The notes under the pieces were generated by a model, which saw only the letters and a list, made by a program, of their open reading frames with translations, did not search any database and had not been told where the DNA came from. The translations under genes were made by a program, and so were the position numbers. DNA of 64,000 bases. Source: Kitasatospora aureofaciens (lineage in GTDB: Bacteria; Actinomycetota; Actinomycetes; Streptomycetales; Streptomycetaceae). Positions 57,259-64,000 of the stretch are shown piece after piece; the stretch's first letter is position 1; each line of letters opens with the position of its first letter. The stretch is from assembly GCF_001188955.3 (NCBI RefSeq), contig NZ_JPRF03000032.1:124001-188000 (forward strand). Direction: 5' to 3'.

Positions 57259-57768
57259 TCAGTCCCGCAGGTCCACCCGCCAGTTGTTGCTGCGCATGAA
57301 CCGGCCGGGCGGGAACTCGAACTCCGTCTCGCCGAGCAGCGTGAACCCGGCCTTCGCGCACACCGCGTTGGAGGCGGGGTTGTCCACCGAGGGGAAGGCG
57401 TGCAGGAAGCGGTGCGCGGCCTCGCGCCGGGCGGCCGCGACGGCGGCCCGGGTGGCGGTCACGGCGATGCCCTTCCCCTGGTGCCCGGGCAGGACGTTCC
57501 ACCCCATCTCGTGGACGGTCCCGCCCGCCCAGGTGCGGGTGCCGTAGCCGACCGTGCCGACGGCCTCGCCGCCGGGCAGCAGCACGATCCGGTACATGCA
57601 GCCCAGGCCGGAGGGGACGAAGTCCAGGTAGCGCCCGTGCCGGACGAGCAGCTGCTCCTCCGTCTCCGGTCCGCCGACGTGCTTCTTCATCTCCGGGGTG
57701 TTCACCCGGCGCAGCAGCGCGAGGTCGGCGTCCGTCCAGGGCTCGATCCGTACCGCGATCTCGGTCAT
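57259..57768 (-). CDS. GNAT-family N-acetyltransferase
   Basis: This 169-residue RimJ/RimL-style acetyltransferase has VRIEPWTDADLALLRRVNTP at the start, GWNVLPGHQGKGIAVTATRA as the acetyl-CoA loop and DNPASNAVCAKAGFTLLGE near the end. It converges on ogt with a gap of about 40 bases. The substrate is unknown. Confidence 0.9.
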   Translation of the reverse strand: MTEIAVRIEPWTDADLALLRRVNTPEMKKHVGGPETEEQLLVRHGRYLDFVPSGLGCMYRIVLLPGGEAVGTVGYGTRTWAGGTVHEMGWNVLPGHQGKGIAVTATRAAVAAARREAAHRFLHAFPSVDNPASNAVCAKAGFTLLGETEFEFPPGRFMRSNNWRVDLRD

Positions 57769-57865
57769 GACGGGGACGGTAGTGGCCTCCGGATCCCGGC
57801 GGCCACCCGATTTCGACCGGCCGCTTCCACTGTCCGCTTCGACCGTCCGCCTCGGACGTCCGCGT

Positions 57866-58381
57866 TCAGCTGCTCGCGGGCCCCTCGGTGAGAGCGCCCG
57901 GCTGCGCCAGGGCGCGGGCGAGCTTTTCGAGCGCGGGCAGCGCCTGGACGACGGCCTCGCGGTCGGCCGGGGCGAGGGTGCCGAGCGCGGTGGCGATCCG
58001 GCGTTCGTGGGCGTGCTGCCAGTCGTCCAGCTGGCGGCGTCCGGCCGGGGTGAGGGCGATCCGGGCGGTGCGCCGGTCGCCGGGGTCGGCCTGGCGGTCG
58101 ACGAATCCGGCTTCCAGCAGCTTGCCGACCAGTCCGCTGACGGTGTTGGGGGCGAGCCGCTGGCGGGCGGCGAGCTCGCCGACCCGCAGCGGGGCGGCGG
58201 CGAGGGTCTGGAGGAGTTCGACCTGCGCCATCGGCAGGGACTCCCACGGGTAGTCGGTGCGGATGCTGCTGCGCAGTGCGCGGCGCAGCCGGGTGACGGT
58301 GTCGGTCAGCCGCCGGGCGTGCTCGACCGCCGGGTCGTGGCTTTCGGCGGCGGAGTCGGGAACGAGCGGTGACGACGGCAT
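57866..58381 (-). CDS. MarR-family regulator
   Basis: This 171-residue winged-helix regulator has LPMAQVELLQTLAAAPLRVG, the recognition region ARQRLAPNTVSGLVGKLLEA, and wing VDRQADPGDRRTARIALTPA. It is divergent from the MFS exporter at 58526, a classic pair in which MarR represses the exporter until a ligand binds. An ATATC...GATAT repeat lies in the shared promoter. Confidence 0.94.
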   Translation of the reverse strand: MPSSPLVPDSAAESHDPAVEHARRLTDTVTRLRRALRSSIRTDYPWESLPMAQVELLQTLAAAPLRVGELAARQRLAPNTVSGLVGKLLEAGFVDRQADPGDRRTARIALTPAGRRQLDDWQHAHERRIATALGTLAPADREAVVQALPALEKLARALAQPGALTEGPASS

Positions 58382-58499
58382 GGCGGACAGCGTATCGCCT
58401 GGTGCGGGGCGTTCCGGGGGCGCTGTCCGCTGCTCGGACGCGGGGTGGACGCACCGCGAGATCCTTCGTATCGCAGCACGAGCAACTCGTAGAGAGAAC

Positions 58500-58520
58500 A
58501 TATCTGCATCCGATATATTT
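58500..58520 (+). promoter_or_regulatory. MarR operator and leaderless MFS promoter
   Basis: ATATC (58500-58504) and GATAT (58512-58516) form an inverted repeat around a seven-base spacer, overlapping TATATT (58514-58519), a strong -10. The MFS ATG (58526) lies six bases further, so translation should be leaderless. The AT-rich patch contrasts sharply with the surroundings. Confidence 0.6.
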
Positions 58521-58525
58521 GTGAT

Positions 58526-60022
58526 ATGAACGCCACCGCTCTTGTCGCGCGCCTGCTCACCGAGCGGCCCCGGCCCCGCGGCATAGCCGGCTGGCGCCAC
58601 GCCCACTGGCTGGCCGTCGGCACCGTCTGTCTCGGAGCCTTCCTGGGCCAGCTCGACGCCAGCGTCATCGCCCTGGTCTTCCCCGCCCTCGGCCGCCACT
58701 TCGGCGCGGGCTTCGCCGCCGTCGAGTGGGTCGCCCTCGCCTACCTGCTCGTCCTGGTCGCCCTGCTGGCCCCGATCGGCTGGCTGTCCGACCTGGTAGG
58801 CCGCAAGACCATGTACATCGGCGGCTTCGCCGTCTTCGGCCTCTCCTCTCTCGGCGCCGGGTTCGCCGAGAGCCTGTGGATCCTGGTCGGCTGCCGCGCC
58901 GTGCAGGCCGTCGGCGCCGCGATGATGCAGGCCAACAGCGTCGCCCTGGTCGCACGCGGCGTCCCCGAGCACGCGATGCGGCGCGCCCTCGGCATCCAGG
59001 CCGCCGCCCAGGGCCTCGGGCTGGCGCTCGGGCCCAGCCTCGGCGGGCTGCTGGTGGAGCACGCCTCGTGGCAGTGGGTGTTCTGGGTGAACGTGCCGAT
59101 CGCCGTGTTCGGCATCGTGGCCGGCTGGTACCTGCTGCCCCGCACCCGGACCTGCCCGCCGGCGGCGGTCCCGACGACGGTCCCGCAGCCGCGTGGCCGG
59201 GGGGCGCGAGGCCGGGGACCGCGTGCCCGGAGCCCGCGCGAGCCCCGCTTCGACCTGCCCGGCATGCTGCTGCTCACCGGCGCGACCACCGCGCTGCTGC
59301 TCGCCCTGTCCACCGCCTCCGGCCTGCCGCTGCCCGGCTGGGCGGTCGCGGCCCTGCTGCTGGCCGCCGCCGTCCTCGCCGTGGCGCTGGTGCGCCAGGA
59401 GCGGCGAGCGGCCCGGCCGATCCTGGCGCCGGGGCTGGTCAACACCCCGGGAGTGCGGTCCGGGCTGGTGGTGGCGCTGATCGGCTACCTGCTGCTGTTC
59501 TGCCCGTTGGTGCTGGGCCCGGTGCGGCTCACCGGCGCGGGCGTGTCGACGGCCGCCGCCGGGCTGGTGGTCACGCTGCTTCCCGCCGCGTTCGCCGTCG
59601 CGGCGACGGTCGGCGGCGGACTGCTGCCCCGGGGCTGGTCGGACGTCACCCGGTGCCGCTTCGGCGCCGGCCTGGCCGCCGCCGGACTGCTGCTGTTCGC
59701 CGCACTGCCGGTCTCGGCCGCGGCCGTCGCGGCTCCGCTGCTGGTCGCCGGGTACGGGCTGGGCCTGCTGCTGCCCGCCAACAACGCCCTGGTGATGCGG
59801 GCGATCCCGGCGGAGTGCTCGGCCGTCGGTGGCGGCATGGTGAACATGGCGCGCAGCCTGGGCACCGCGCTCGGCATGGCGCTGTCCGTCCTCGGTGTCC
59901 ACCTGGCGGGCGCGGCGTCCGGTGGGCGGACGGTGCTGGCCGTCCTGGCGGCGGTCGCGGTGGCGGCGGTCGCGCTGACCCGGCCCGCCGCCCCTCGGAG
60001 CCGTCCGGCGGCTACGCGCTGA
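58526..60022 (+). CDS. MFS drug exporter, DHA2 type
   Basis: This 498-residue, 14-helix antiporter of the EmrB/QacA type has FLGQLDASVIALVFPALGRH with the acidic residue of helix 1, LAYLLVLVALLAPIGWLSDL and the A motif GWLSDLVGRKTMYIGGFAVF, motif C LGLALGPSLGGLLVEHASWQ, and an Arg/Pro-rich loop of about 40 residues between halves. It likely exports a hydrophobic compound under MarR control. The 3' end overlaps the pth-like gene on the other strand by 11 bases. Confidence 0.93.
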   Translation: MNATALVARLLTERPRPRGIAGWRHAHWLAVGTVCLGAFLGQLDASVIALVFPALGRHFGAGFAAVEWVALAYLLVLVALLAPIGWLSDLVGRKTMYIGGFAVFGLSSLGAGFAESLWILVGCRAVQAVGAAMMQANSVALVARGVPEHAMRRALGIQAAAQGLGLALGPSLGGLLVEHASWQWVFWVNVPIAVFGIVAGWYLLPRTRTCPPAAVPTTVPQPRGRGARGRGPRARSPREPRFDLPGMLLLTGATTALLLALSTASGLPLPGWAVAALLLAAAVLAVALVRQERRAARPILAPGLVNTPGVRSGLVVALIGYLLLFCPLVLGPVRLTGAGVSTAAAGLVVTLLPAAFAVAATVGGGLLPRGWSDVTRCRFGAGLAAAGLLLFAALPVSAAAVAAPLLVAGYGLGLLLPANNALVMRAIPAECSAVGGGMVNMARSLGTALGMALSVLGVHLAGAASGGRTVLAVLAAVAVAAVALTRPAAPRSRPAATR

Positions 60023-60596
60023 CGTTCAGGGCGTCCTGGGCCCGGTTCAGCCCGAGCCGCACCAGCGTCTCCAGGGCGTCCGCGCAGCGGTCCGTCACCT
60101 GCGGCATCGCGGCGAGTTCCCCGTCCGAGAACTTCTTCAGCACGTAGTCGCCGACGCTCTGCCCCTTCGGCGGGCGCCCGATGCCGAAGCGCAGCCGGAC
60201 GAAGTCCCGGGTGCCGAGCACCTCGCCCACCGACCGCACCCCGTTGTGCCCGCCCGGGCCGCCGCCGCGCTTCAACTTGCCGGTGCCGTAGGCGAAGTCC
60301 AGGTCGTCCTGGACGACCACCAGGCGCTCGACCGGCACCCCGTAGCGGCGCAGCAGGGCGGCCACCGGCCGGCCGGACAGGTTGATGGACCACCACAGCG
60401 GCTTGGCCAGCAGCACCTGCCGGCCGTCCACCTCGATCTCCGCGACCACGGCGCCGATCCCGCGCCGGCGGAACCGCGCGCCGTACCGCTCGGCCAGCCG
60501 GTCCACGGCCAGGAAGCCGGCGTTGTGCCGGGTCAGCCGGAACCAGGGGCCGGGATTGCCCAGTCCGGCGATCAGCCAGGGCGCGTCGGTGGTCAT
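60012..60596 (-). CDS. pth: Divergent peptidyl-tRNA hydrolase
   Basis: This 194-residue Pth-fold protein keeps the catalytic residues: Asn in AGLGNPGPWF (about residue 14), His in RHNAGFLAVD, Asp in VVVQDDLDFAYG and Asn in GGPGGHNGVRSV. The conserved KP-QTFMN-LSG block is replaced by AKPLWWSINLSGRPV, with one extra residue. It should cleave peptidyl-tRNA. It does not lie beside rplY, so it is probably a second copy. The usual Pth is not in this window. Confidence 0.9.
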   Translation of the reverse strand: MTTDAPWLIAGLGNPGPWFRLTRHNAGFLAVDRLAERYGARFRRRGIGAVVAEIEVDGRQVLLAKPLWWSINLSGRPVAALLRRYGVPVERLVVVQDDLDFAYGTGKLKRGGGPGGHNGVRSVGEVLGTRDFVRLRFGIGRPPKGQSVGDYVLKKFSDGELAAMPQVTDRCADALETLVRLGLNRAQDALNVSA

Positions 60597-60744
60597 GCGG
60601 GAGTGCTCCAGGAGGGGGTGCGGACAGCGGAGGGGTGCGGACGGCGGACGGGGTGCGGACGGCGGACGGCCGGGGCGCGGTACGGGCGGTCGCGGGACCG
60701 TCGTCGCGCCCCGGCCGTCCGGGGGAACGAGGGGCTTGCGGGAG

Positions 60745-61482
60745 TCAGGACGCGGGCACGCCGGGGGCGGCGCCGCGCTCCTTGAGCATGCCGGTCATCA
60801 GCTCCAGCTCGGACGTCTGGGCGACCACCATCGACTGGGCGAGCCGCTTCTCGACGTCGTTCTTCGCCATGTCGACGTAGCCCTGGGCCATCTCCACGCC
60901 GCCCTTGTGGTGCTCGATCATCAGCTGGAGGTAGTACACCTCGGCGTCCCGCCCGCTGAGCGTGCGCAGCTTCGCCATCTGGGCGTTGGTGGCCATGCCC
61001 GGCATCAGCGAACCGTCGTGCGCCTGGTAGTCGTGGTCCATCTTCATCCACGTCATCGGCTTGGCGGTCGAGTGCTGCGACAGCCCCCACTGGTCGAGCC
61101 AGCCCGTCATCATCCCGCGCTGGTTGGCCTGGGTGTTGATGATGTCGAAGGCGAGGGTGCGGGTCGGCTCGTCGCTCGTGCGGTCCCGGACGATGAACGA
61201 CAGGTCCACCGCCTGCTGGTGGTGGGTCGCCATGTCGCGGGCGAAACCGGCCTCGGGCGAGTCGTCCGCGGGGACGGCGATCGAGGACGAACCGGAGGCC
61301 GAGGTCCCGCCGGCCACCAGGGCCGGCACCCCGAGCGCCAGCGCCACCACGGCGGCCAGCACGGCCGGCCACCACATCCGGCGACGGCCGGGTCGCTCCG
61401 CGGTCTGCTCCTCCGGCTCGCCCGCTGCGTCCGTTGCGCCCGCTGCCGAGGTCTCCTCGGGGCGGGTCCCGTCGGCGGTCAC
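60745..61482 (-). CDS. DUF305 membrane protein
   Basis: This 245-residue protein has an acidic cytoplasmic tail, one helix (WWPAVLAAVVALALGVPAL) and an extracytoplasmic DUF305 four-helix bundle with duplicated His/Met motifs ARDMATHHQQAVDLSFI and MIEHHKGGVEMAQGYVDM. The His-Met richness suggests a copper-binding or redox role. It is coupled by a four-base overlap to the DUF3105 gene. Confidence 0.9.
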   Translation of the reverse strand: MTADGTRPEETSAAGATDAAGEPEEQTAERPGRRRMWWPAVLAAVVALALGVPALVAGGTSASGSSSIAVPADDSPEAGFARDMATHHQQAVDLSFIVRDRTSDEPTRTLAFDIINTQANQRGMMTGWLDQWGLSQHSTAKPMTWMKMDHDYQAHDGSLMPGMATNAQMAKLRTLSGRDAEVYYLQLMIEHHKGGVEMAQGYVDMAKNDVEKRLAQSMVVAQTSELELMTGMLKERGAAPGVPAS

Positions 61483-62141
61483 ATCTCCCCCATGGTGCAG
61501 GAGGCGCCCGGCTCCTGGGTCTGCTTGCCCTGGACGTACTTGGTGAAGAACTGGTTGACCCGCGGGTCACTCGCGCTGTCCACGATCAGCTGGGTGCTCC
61601 AGGCGTTCAGGGTGATGGTGCCCTGCTCGTCCGGGTACGGGCTCATCAGCGAGTACGGGGTGGCCTTGACCTTGTCGGTGAGGATCTTGATGTCGTCCGC
61701 GGTGGCCTTGCCGTTGTACGTCACCCAGACCGCGCCGTGCTCCAGCGAGTGGACGGCGCGCTCGTTCTCGACCGGCTTGTCGTAGACGTGGCCCATGCAG
61801 TCCAGCCAGACCGCGTTGTGGTCACCGCCGACCGGCGGGGTCATCGGGTAGTTGACCTTGTCCTTGACGTGGTTGCGGCTCAGGTCGCCGAAGGTCTTCA
61901 CGCCCGGGATGTCCGCGTTGGCGGCGGCCTCGCGGTCCTTCTTCTTCTGGTTCTGGTCCATGACGAACCAGGTGCCGGTCGCGATCGCGCCGATCACCAG
62001 CACACCGGCGGCCACCGAGGCGATCACCTTGTTGCGGCGGTCGCGGCGCTGCTCGGCGGCGCGCAGCTCGGCTATCCGGGTGCGGCGGTCGACGCCGCCC
62101 TTGCCGCCGGGCTTGTTGGACTGCTTAGAGGCGGAACCCAT
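61479..62141 (-). CDS. DUF3105 membrane protein
   Basis: This 220-residue protein has a basic N-tail, one membrane helix (VIASVAAGVLVIGAIATGTW) and an extracytoplasmic DUF3105 domain with GGDHNAVWLDCMGHVYDKPV and AVHSLEHGAVWVTYNGKATA. DUF3105 and DUF305 pairs are common in actinomycetes; the cysteine and histidines suggest metal handling. The function is unknown. The stop overlaps the start of DUF305. Confidence 0.9.
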   Translation of the reverse strand: MGSASKQSNKPGGKGGVDRRTRIAELRAAEQRRDRRNKVIASVAAGVLVIGAIATGTWFVMDQNQKKKDREAAANADIPGVKTFGDLSRNHVKDKVNYPMTPPVGGDHNAVWLDCMGHVYDKPVENERAVHSLEHGAVWVTYNGKATADDIKILTDKVKATPYSLMSPYPDEQGTITLNAWSTQLIVDSASDPRVNQFFTKYVQGKQTQEPGASCTMGEM

Positions 62142-62245
62142 GATGGTTGTCCTTGTCCCCGCCGCGCACGGCTGGTGGCGGCGGTCGGCTGAAGAGGGGG
62201 GAGTGGCGGACCCGCCGAAGGGAAAGCGTCGGCGGTGGGTTCCGC

Positions 62246-62794
62246 TCAGGACCGGTGGACCTGGAGCTCGTGCAGATCAGGGGCCGGGTGCGGGCCGTCC
62301 AGCAGTCCCGCGGGCACCACCCGGGGCAGCGCCTCGGGTGCCGGGGAGACGAGTGGCCATGCGGCGGGCTGCGGATGCGGCGGCGGGTTCGGCAGCTGGG
62401 CGTCCTGCGGGCAGAACGGGTGGCTGGAGCAGCCGTTGTTGTGCGGCGGCTGGCCGTCGGCGGTGCACAGGATCCAGTGATCCTGCTGCTCCGCGATGCG
62501 GTGGTGGCCGTCGGAGGCCCGGGCGGTGTCGCGCGCGGCGTCACGGGCGGTGTCCCGTGCCGCCTCACGCGCGAGCGGGGTCTGCGCGGTGGCCTCAGCC
62601 GCGGTGACCACCGAGACGGCGCTCACCGGGCCCGGCCCCGGACGGGCGGACGCGTCCGCCTTCGCCAGGCCCGTACACGGCAGCACGGTCAACAGGGCGA
62701 CCAGCAGCAGGCCCAACAGCGCACCCGCCGGGCGGCCCGCCGATGCGGCCCTCCCCGGTCGGGGTGAGCTCGGGGCCGACGCGGTCATGCGCAC
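62246..62794 (-). CDS. Proline-rich secreted protein
   Basis: This 182-residue protein has a signal-type N-terminus (ALLGLLLVALLTVLPCTGLA), followed by an Ala-rich helix with ARDTARDAARDTARASDGHH repeats and a long Pro/His-rich tail. Three Cys in HWILCTADGQP and NNGCSSHPFC may form a small domain. No family is known. ATG 62794 or the internal ATG 62788 could be the start. It is upstream of the DUF3105 gene by about 100 bases. Confidence 0.65.
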   Translation of the reverse strand: MRMTASAPSSPRPGRAASAGRPAGALLGLLLVALLTVLPCTGLAKADASARPGPGPVSAVSVVTAAEATAQTPLAREAARDTARDAARDTARASDGHHRIAEQQDHWILCTADGQPPHNNGCSSHPFCPQDAQLPNPPPHPQPAAWPLVSPAPEALPRVVPAGLLDGPHPAPDLHELQVHRS

Positions 62795-63126
62795 ATTTAA
62801 TCAGCCGAACGGGTGAAGCGATGCCCCTCATCGGCCCTCATTTTCGGCCGCCAACACCCCGCAATCTCCAGGAAACGCCCTGCTCGGGGCACATCCGGCA
62901 AGCGCGGACGGAACGGAAACGCACGCCGTGACGACGGCCGTACCGTCTTGCCGCCGCCCTGCCGCCCCGCCGCCGGCTAAGCACCAGGTGAACGCGGTGG
63001 CCGGGATGATCCGGTCGGTGACCGGTTGTCGCCGAAACCCGGACAGCGTCGTTGCACTTGGAGACAATGACGCCAGTCCGGCCCCGCCGGGGGCGGCGCG
63101 ACCACGGACCGACCAGGAGCCGCCAG
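62795..63126. promoter_or_regulatory. Divergent gap before final gene
   Basis: This 332-base stretch has no gene. It includes an AT-richer patch near 62800-62860 and a GACAAT -10-like element (63063-63068) with a weak -35. AGGAG lies a few bases before the final ATG (63127). I see no terminator. Confidence 0.4.
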
Positions 63127-64000
63127 ATGAGCAAGCAGGGTGCACCCGCACAGCCGCCCCGGCCCGACGACGGCTGGTGGGACACCGTCTACGACGGGCC
63201 GGCGGGCACCCTCCCCGACACCCCGCACGCCGACCCGGGCGACGGCAGCGTCGACGACTGGTTCGACACGGCGGCGGGACTGATCGGGCAGCAGCGGACG
63301 GCGGAGCCGGAGGTGGCTGCGGAGCCGGTGGTGGCTGCGGAGCCGGTCACGGAGCCGGTGGTGGCGCCTGCTGCCGAACCGGCTGCGGAGCCGGTCACGG
63401 AGCCGGTGGTGGCGCCTGCTGCCGAACCGGTGGTGGCGCGGGACGGCCTCGACGACTGGTTCGACACCGCCCTCGGCGTGATCGGGGGGACCGGCGGCAT
63501 CGGACGCCAGCGCCGCTCGACCGAGACCGCCGCCGACGCGCCGGAGCCAGAGGCCCCGCCCACCCCGGTCTCCCTGGAAAAGCCCGCCCCGGCCCCCGAA
63601 CCCGAACCCGAACCTGCACCGTCCGTGGAACCGGAATCCTCTGCGGAACCGGAACCGGAACCGGAGCCGGAGCCGGAGCCGGAGGCCGCTCCTGCCCCGG
63701 CACCGGAGCCGGAGGTCGCCCCTGCCACCGAACCGGAGGTCGCTCCTGCCCCGGAACCCGTCGCCGTCAAGGAACCGGCCCCCGAACCCGAACCCGACCA
63801 TGCGCCGCAGCCCGACCCGGAGCGCTCCGCCCCCATCCCCGACCCGCGCCTGGCCATCCGCGCCCCGCTCACCGACAGCGGCCCCGCCGTCCCGCACGTC
63901 GGCGAGCGGCCCCCCACGTACGGGCCCGAGCCGACGGCCGTACCCGAGGCCGACCCGGGCACGCTGAACGCCGTCGTACCGGACACCGCGCTGGAAGGCG
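63127..64000 (+). CDS. Acidic repeat protein, cut by window end
   Basis: An open frame of 291 codons starts at ATG 63127 (AGGAG upstream) and runs off the window. It begins with DDGWWDTVYDGPAGTLPDTP and has three DDWFDT/DGWWDT motifs (VDDWFDTAAGLIG, LDDWFDTALGVIG). A long Pro/Glu/Ala region follows with EPEPEPEP-type runs. It ends near RPPTYGPEPTAVPEADPG, which recalls the N-terminal linker of some PP2C-type proteins in Streptomyces; this last idea is weak. The domain that gives its function lies outside. Confidence 0.7.
   Translation, partial: MSKQGAPAQPPRPDDGWWDTVYDGPAGTLPDTPHADPGDGSVDDWFDTAAGLIGQQRTAEPEVAAEPVVAAEPVTEPVVAPAAEPAAEPVTEPVVAPAAEPVVARDGLDDWFDTALGVIGGTGGIGRQRRSTETAADAPEPEAPPTPVSLEKPAPAPEPEPEPAPSVEPESSAEPEPEPEPEPEPEAAPAPAPEPEVAPATEPEVAPAPEPVAVKEPAPEPEPDHAPQPDPERSAPIPDPRLAIRAPLTDSGPAVPHVGERPPTYGPEPTAVPEADPGTLNAVVPDTALEG
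63334..63429. repeat. Perfect 48-bp tandem duplication
   Basis: The 48-base unit at 63334-63381 is repeated exactly at 63382-63429, encoding a 16-residue block (AAEPVTEPVVAPAAEP) twice. It is in frame in the acidic protein and is a recent duplication. Confidence 0.9.

Noticed and set aside
1..64000. CRISPR arrays, integrase, transposase or prophage genes
   Set aside because: No regularly spaced repeats beyond the short tandem ones listed, and no recombinase or phage protein, were recognised.

Overview
The window is very GC-rich (near 72%), uses GTG starts freely, and carries gene families typical of Streptomycetaceae: XRE/DUF5753 regulators with DUF397 partners, an SAV2148-type HEPN protein, TreX-TreY-TreZ, and a SoxR with few obvious oxidative-stress neighbours. 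It reads as a chromosomal arm of a Streptomyces or Kitasatospora. The genus cannot be fixed from sequence alone. I saw no insertion sequence, integrase, prophage, CRISPR array, rRNA or tRNA.

Region 1 (1-3150): a MerR regulator, an XRE/MmyB-type regulator divergent from a short-chain dehydrogenase, and an aminoglycoside-phosphotransferase-like kinase. Region 2 (3188-9688), the most distinctive part: a minus-strand graspetide (ATP-grasp RiPP) cluster made of a 71-residue precursor, an ATP-grasp macrocyclase and a protein-isoaspartate-methyltransferase-like tailoring enzyme. It lies behind an XRE/DUF5753 regulator, a DUF6879 protein and a small partner, with a second XRE/DUF397 pair and a divergent histidine-kinase-like ATPase operon upstream. 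Two promoter regions in this cluster share a pair of tandem 10-bp repeats that look like the binding site of a cluster regulator.

Region 3 (9739-15100): small membrane and cysteine-rich proteins, a zapE/AFG1 ATPase broken by two frameshifts, an SRPBCC protein, an FGE-like protein, a GNAT enzyme, an unusual phosphotransferase and soxR. Region 4 (15106-23620): a split transketolase apparently fired from a SoxR-type promoter, followed by the convergent glycogen-to-trehalose operon glgX/treX-treY-treZ. Region 5 (23622-32265): HEPN protein, exonuclease, GNAT, DUF1963, a lipoprotein polysaccharide deacetylase, a kinase and an MMPL transporter.

Region 6 (32400-38650): a cold-shock protein with a long structured leader, a DEAD-box helicase, a secreted ricin-type lectin, an XRE regulator divergent from an SMP-30-like secreted protein, a decayed copy of the lectin C-terminus, and a vapBC toxin-antitoxin pair. 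Region 7 (38661-48495): the minus-strand sulfur assimilation operon, which starts with a cysteine-containing leader peptide and continues sir, zinc ribbon, cysH, cysC, cysD, cysN, an alkanesulfonate/sulfate-type ABC importer and a sirohydrochlorin chelatase. These cover sulfate activation, reduction to sulfide, alternative sulfur uptake and siroheme supply.

Region 8 (48685-64000): YihY-like membrane protein, FtsW/RodA paralogue, CtaG-like assembly protein, rsgA behind a ribosome-binding site that can be hidden in a hairpin, the Ada-AlkA fusion and ogt DNA-alkylation repair pair, GNAT, a MarR/MFS efflux pair, a divergent peptidyl-tRNA hydrolase, DUF305/DUF3105 membrane proteins, a proline-rich secreted protein and an incomplete acidic repeat protein cut by the window end.
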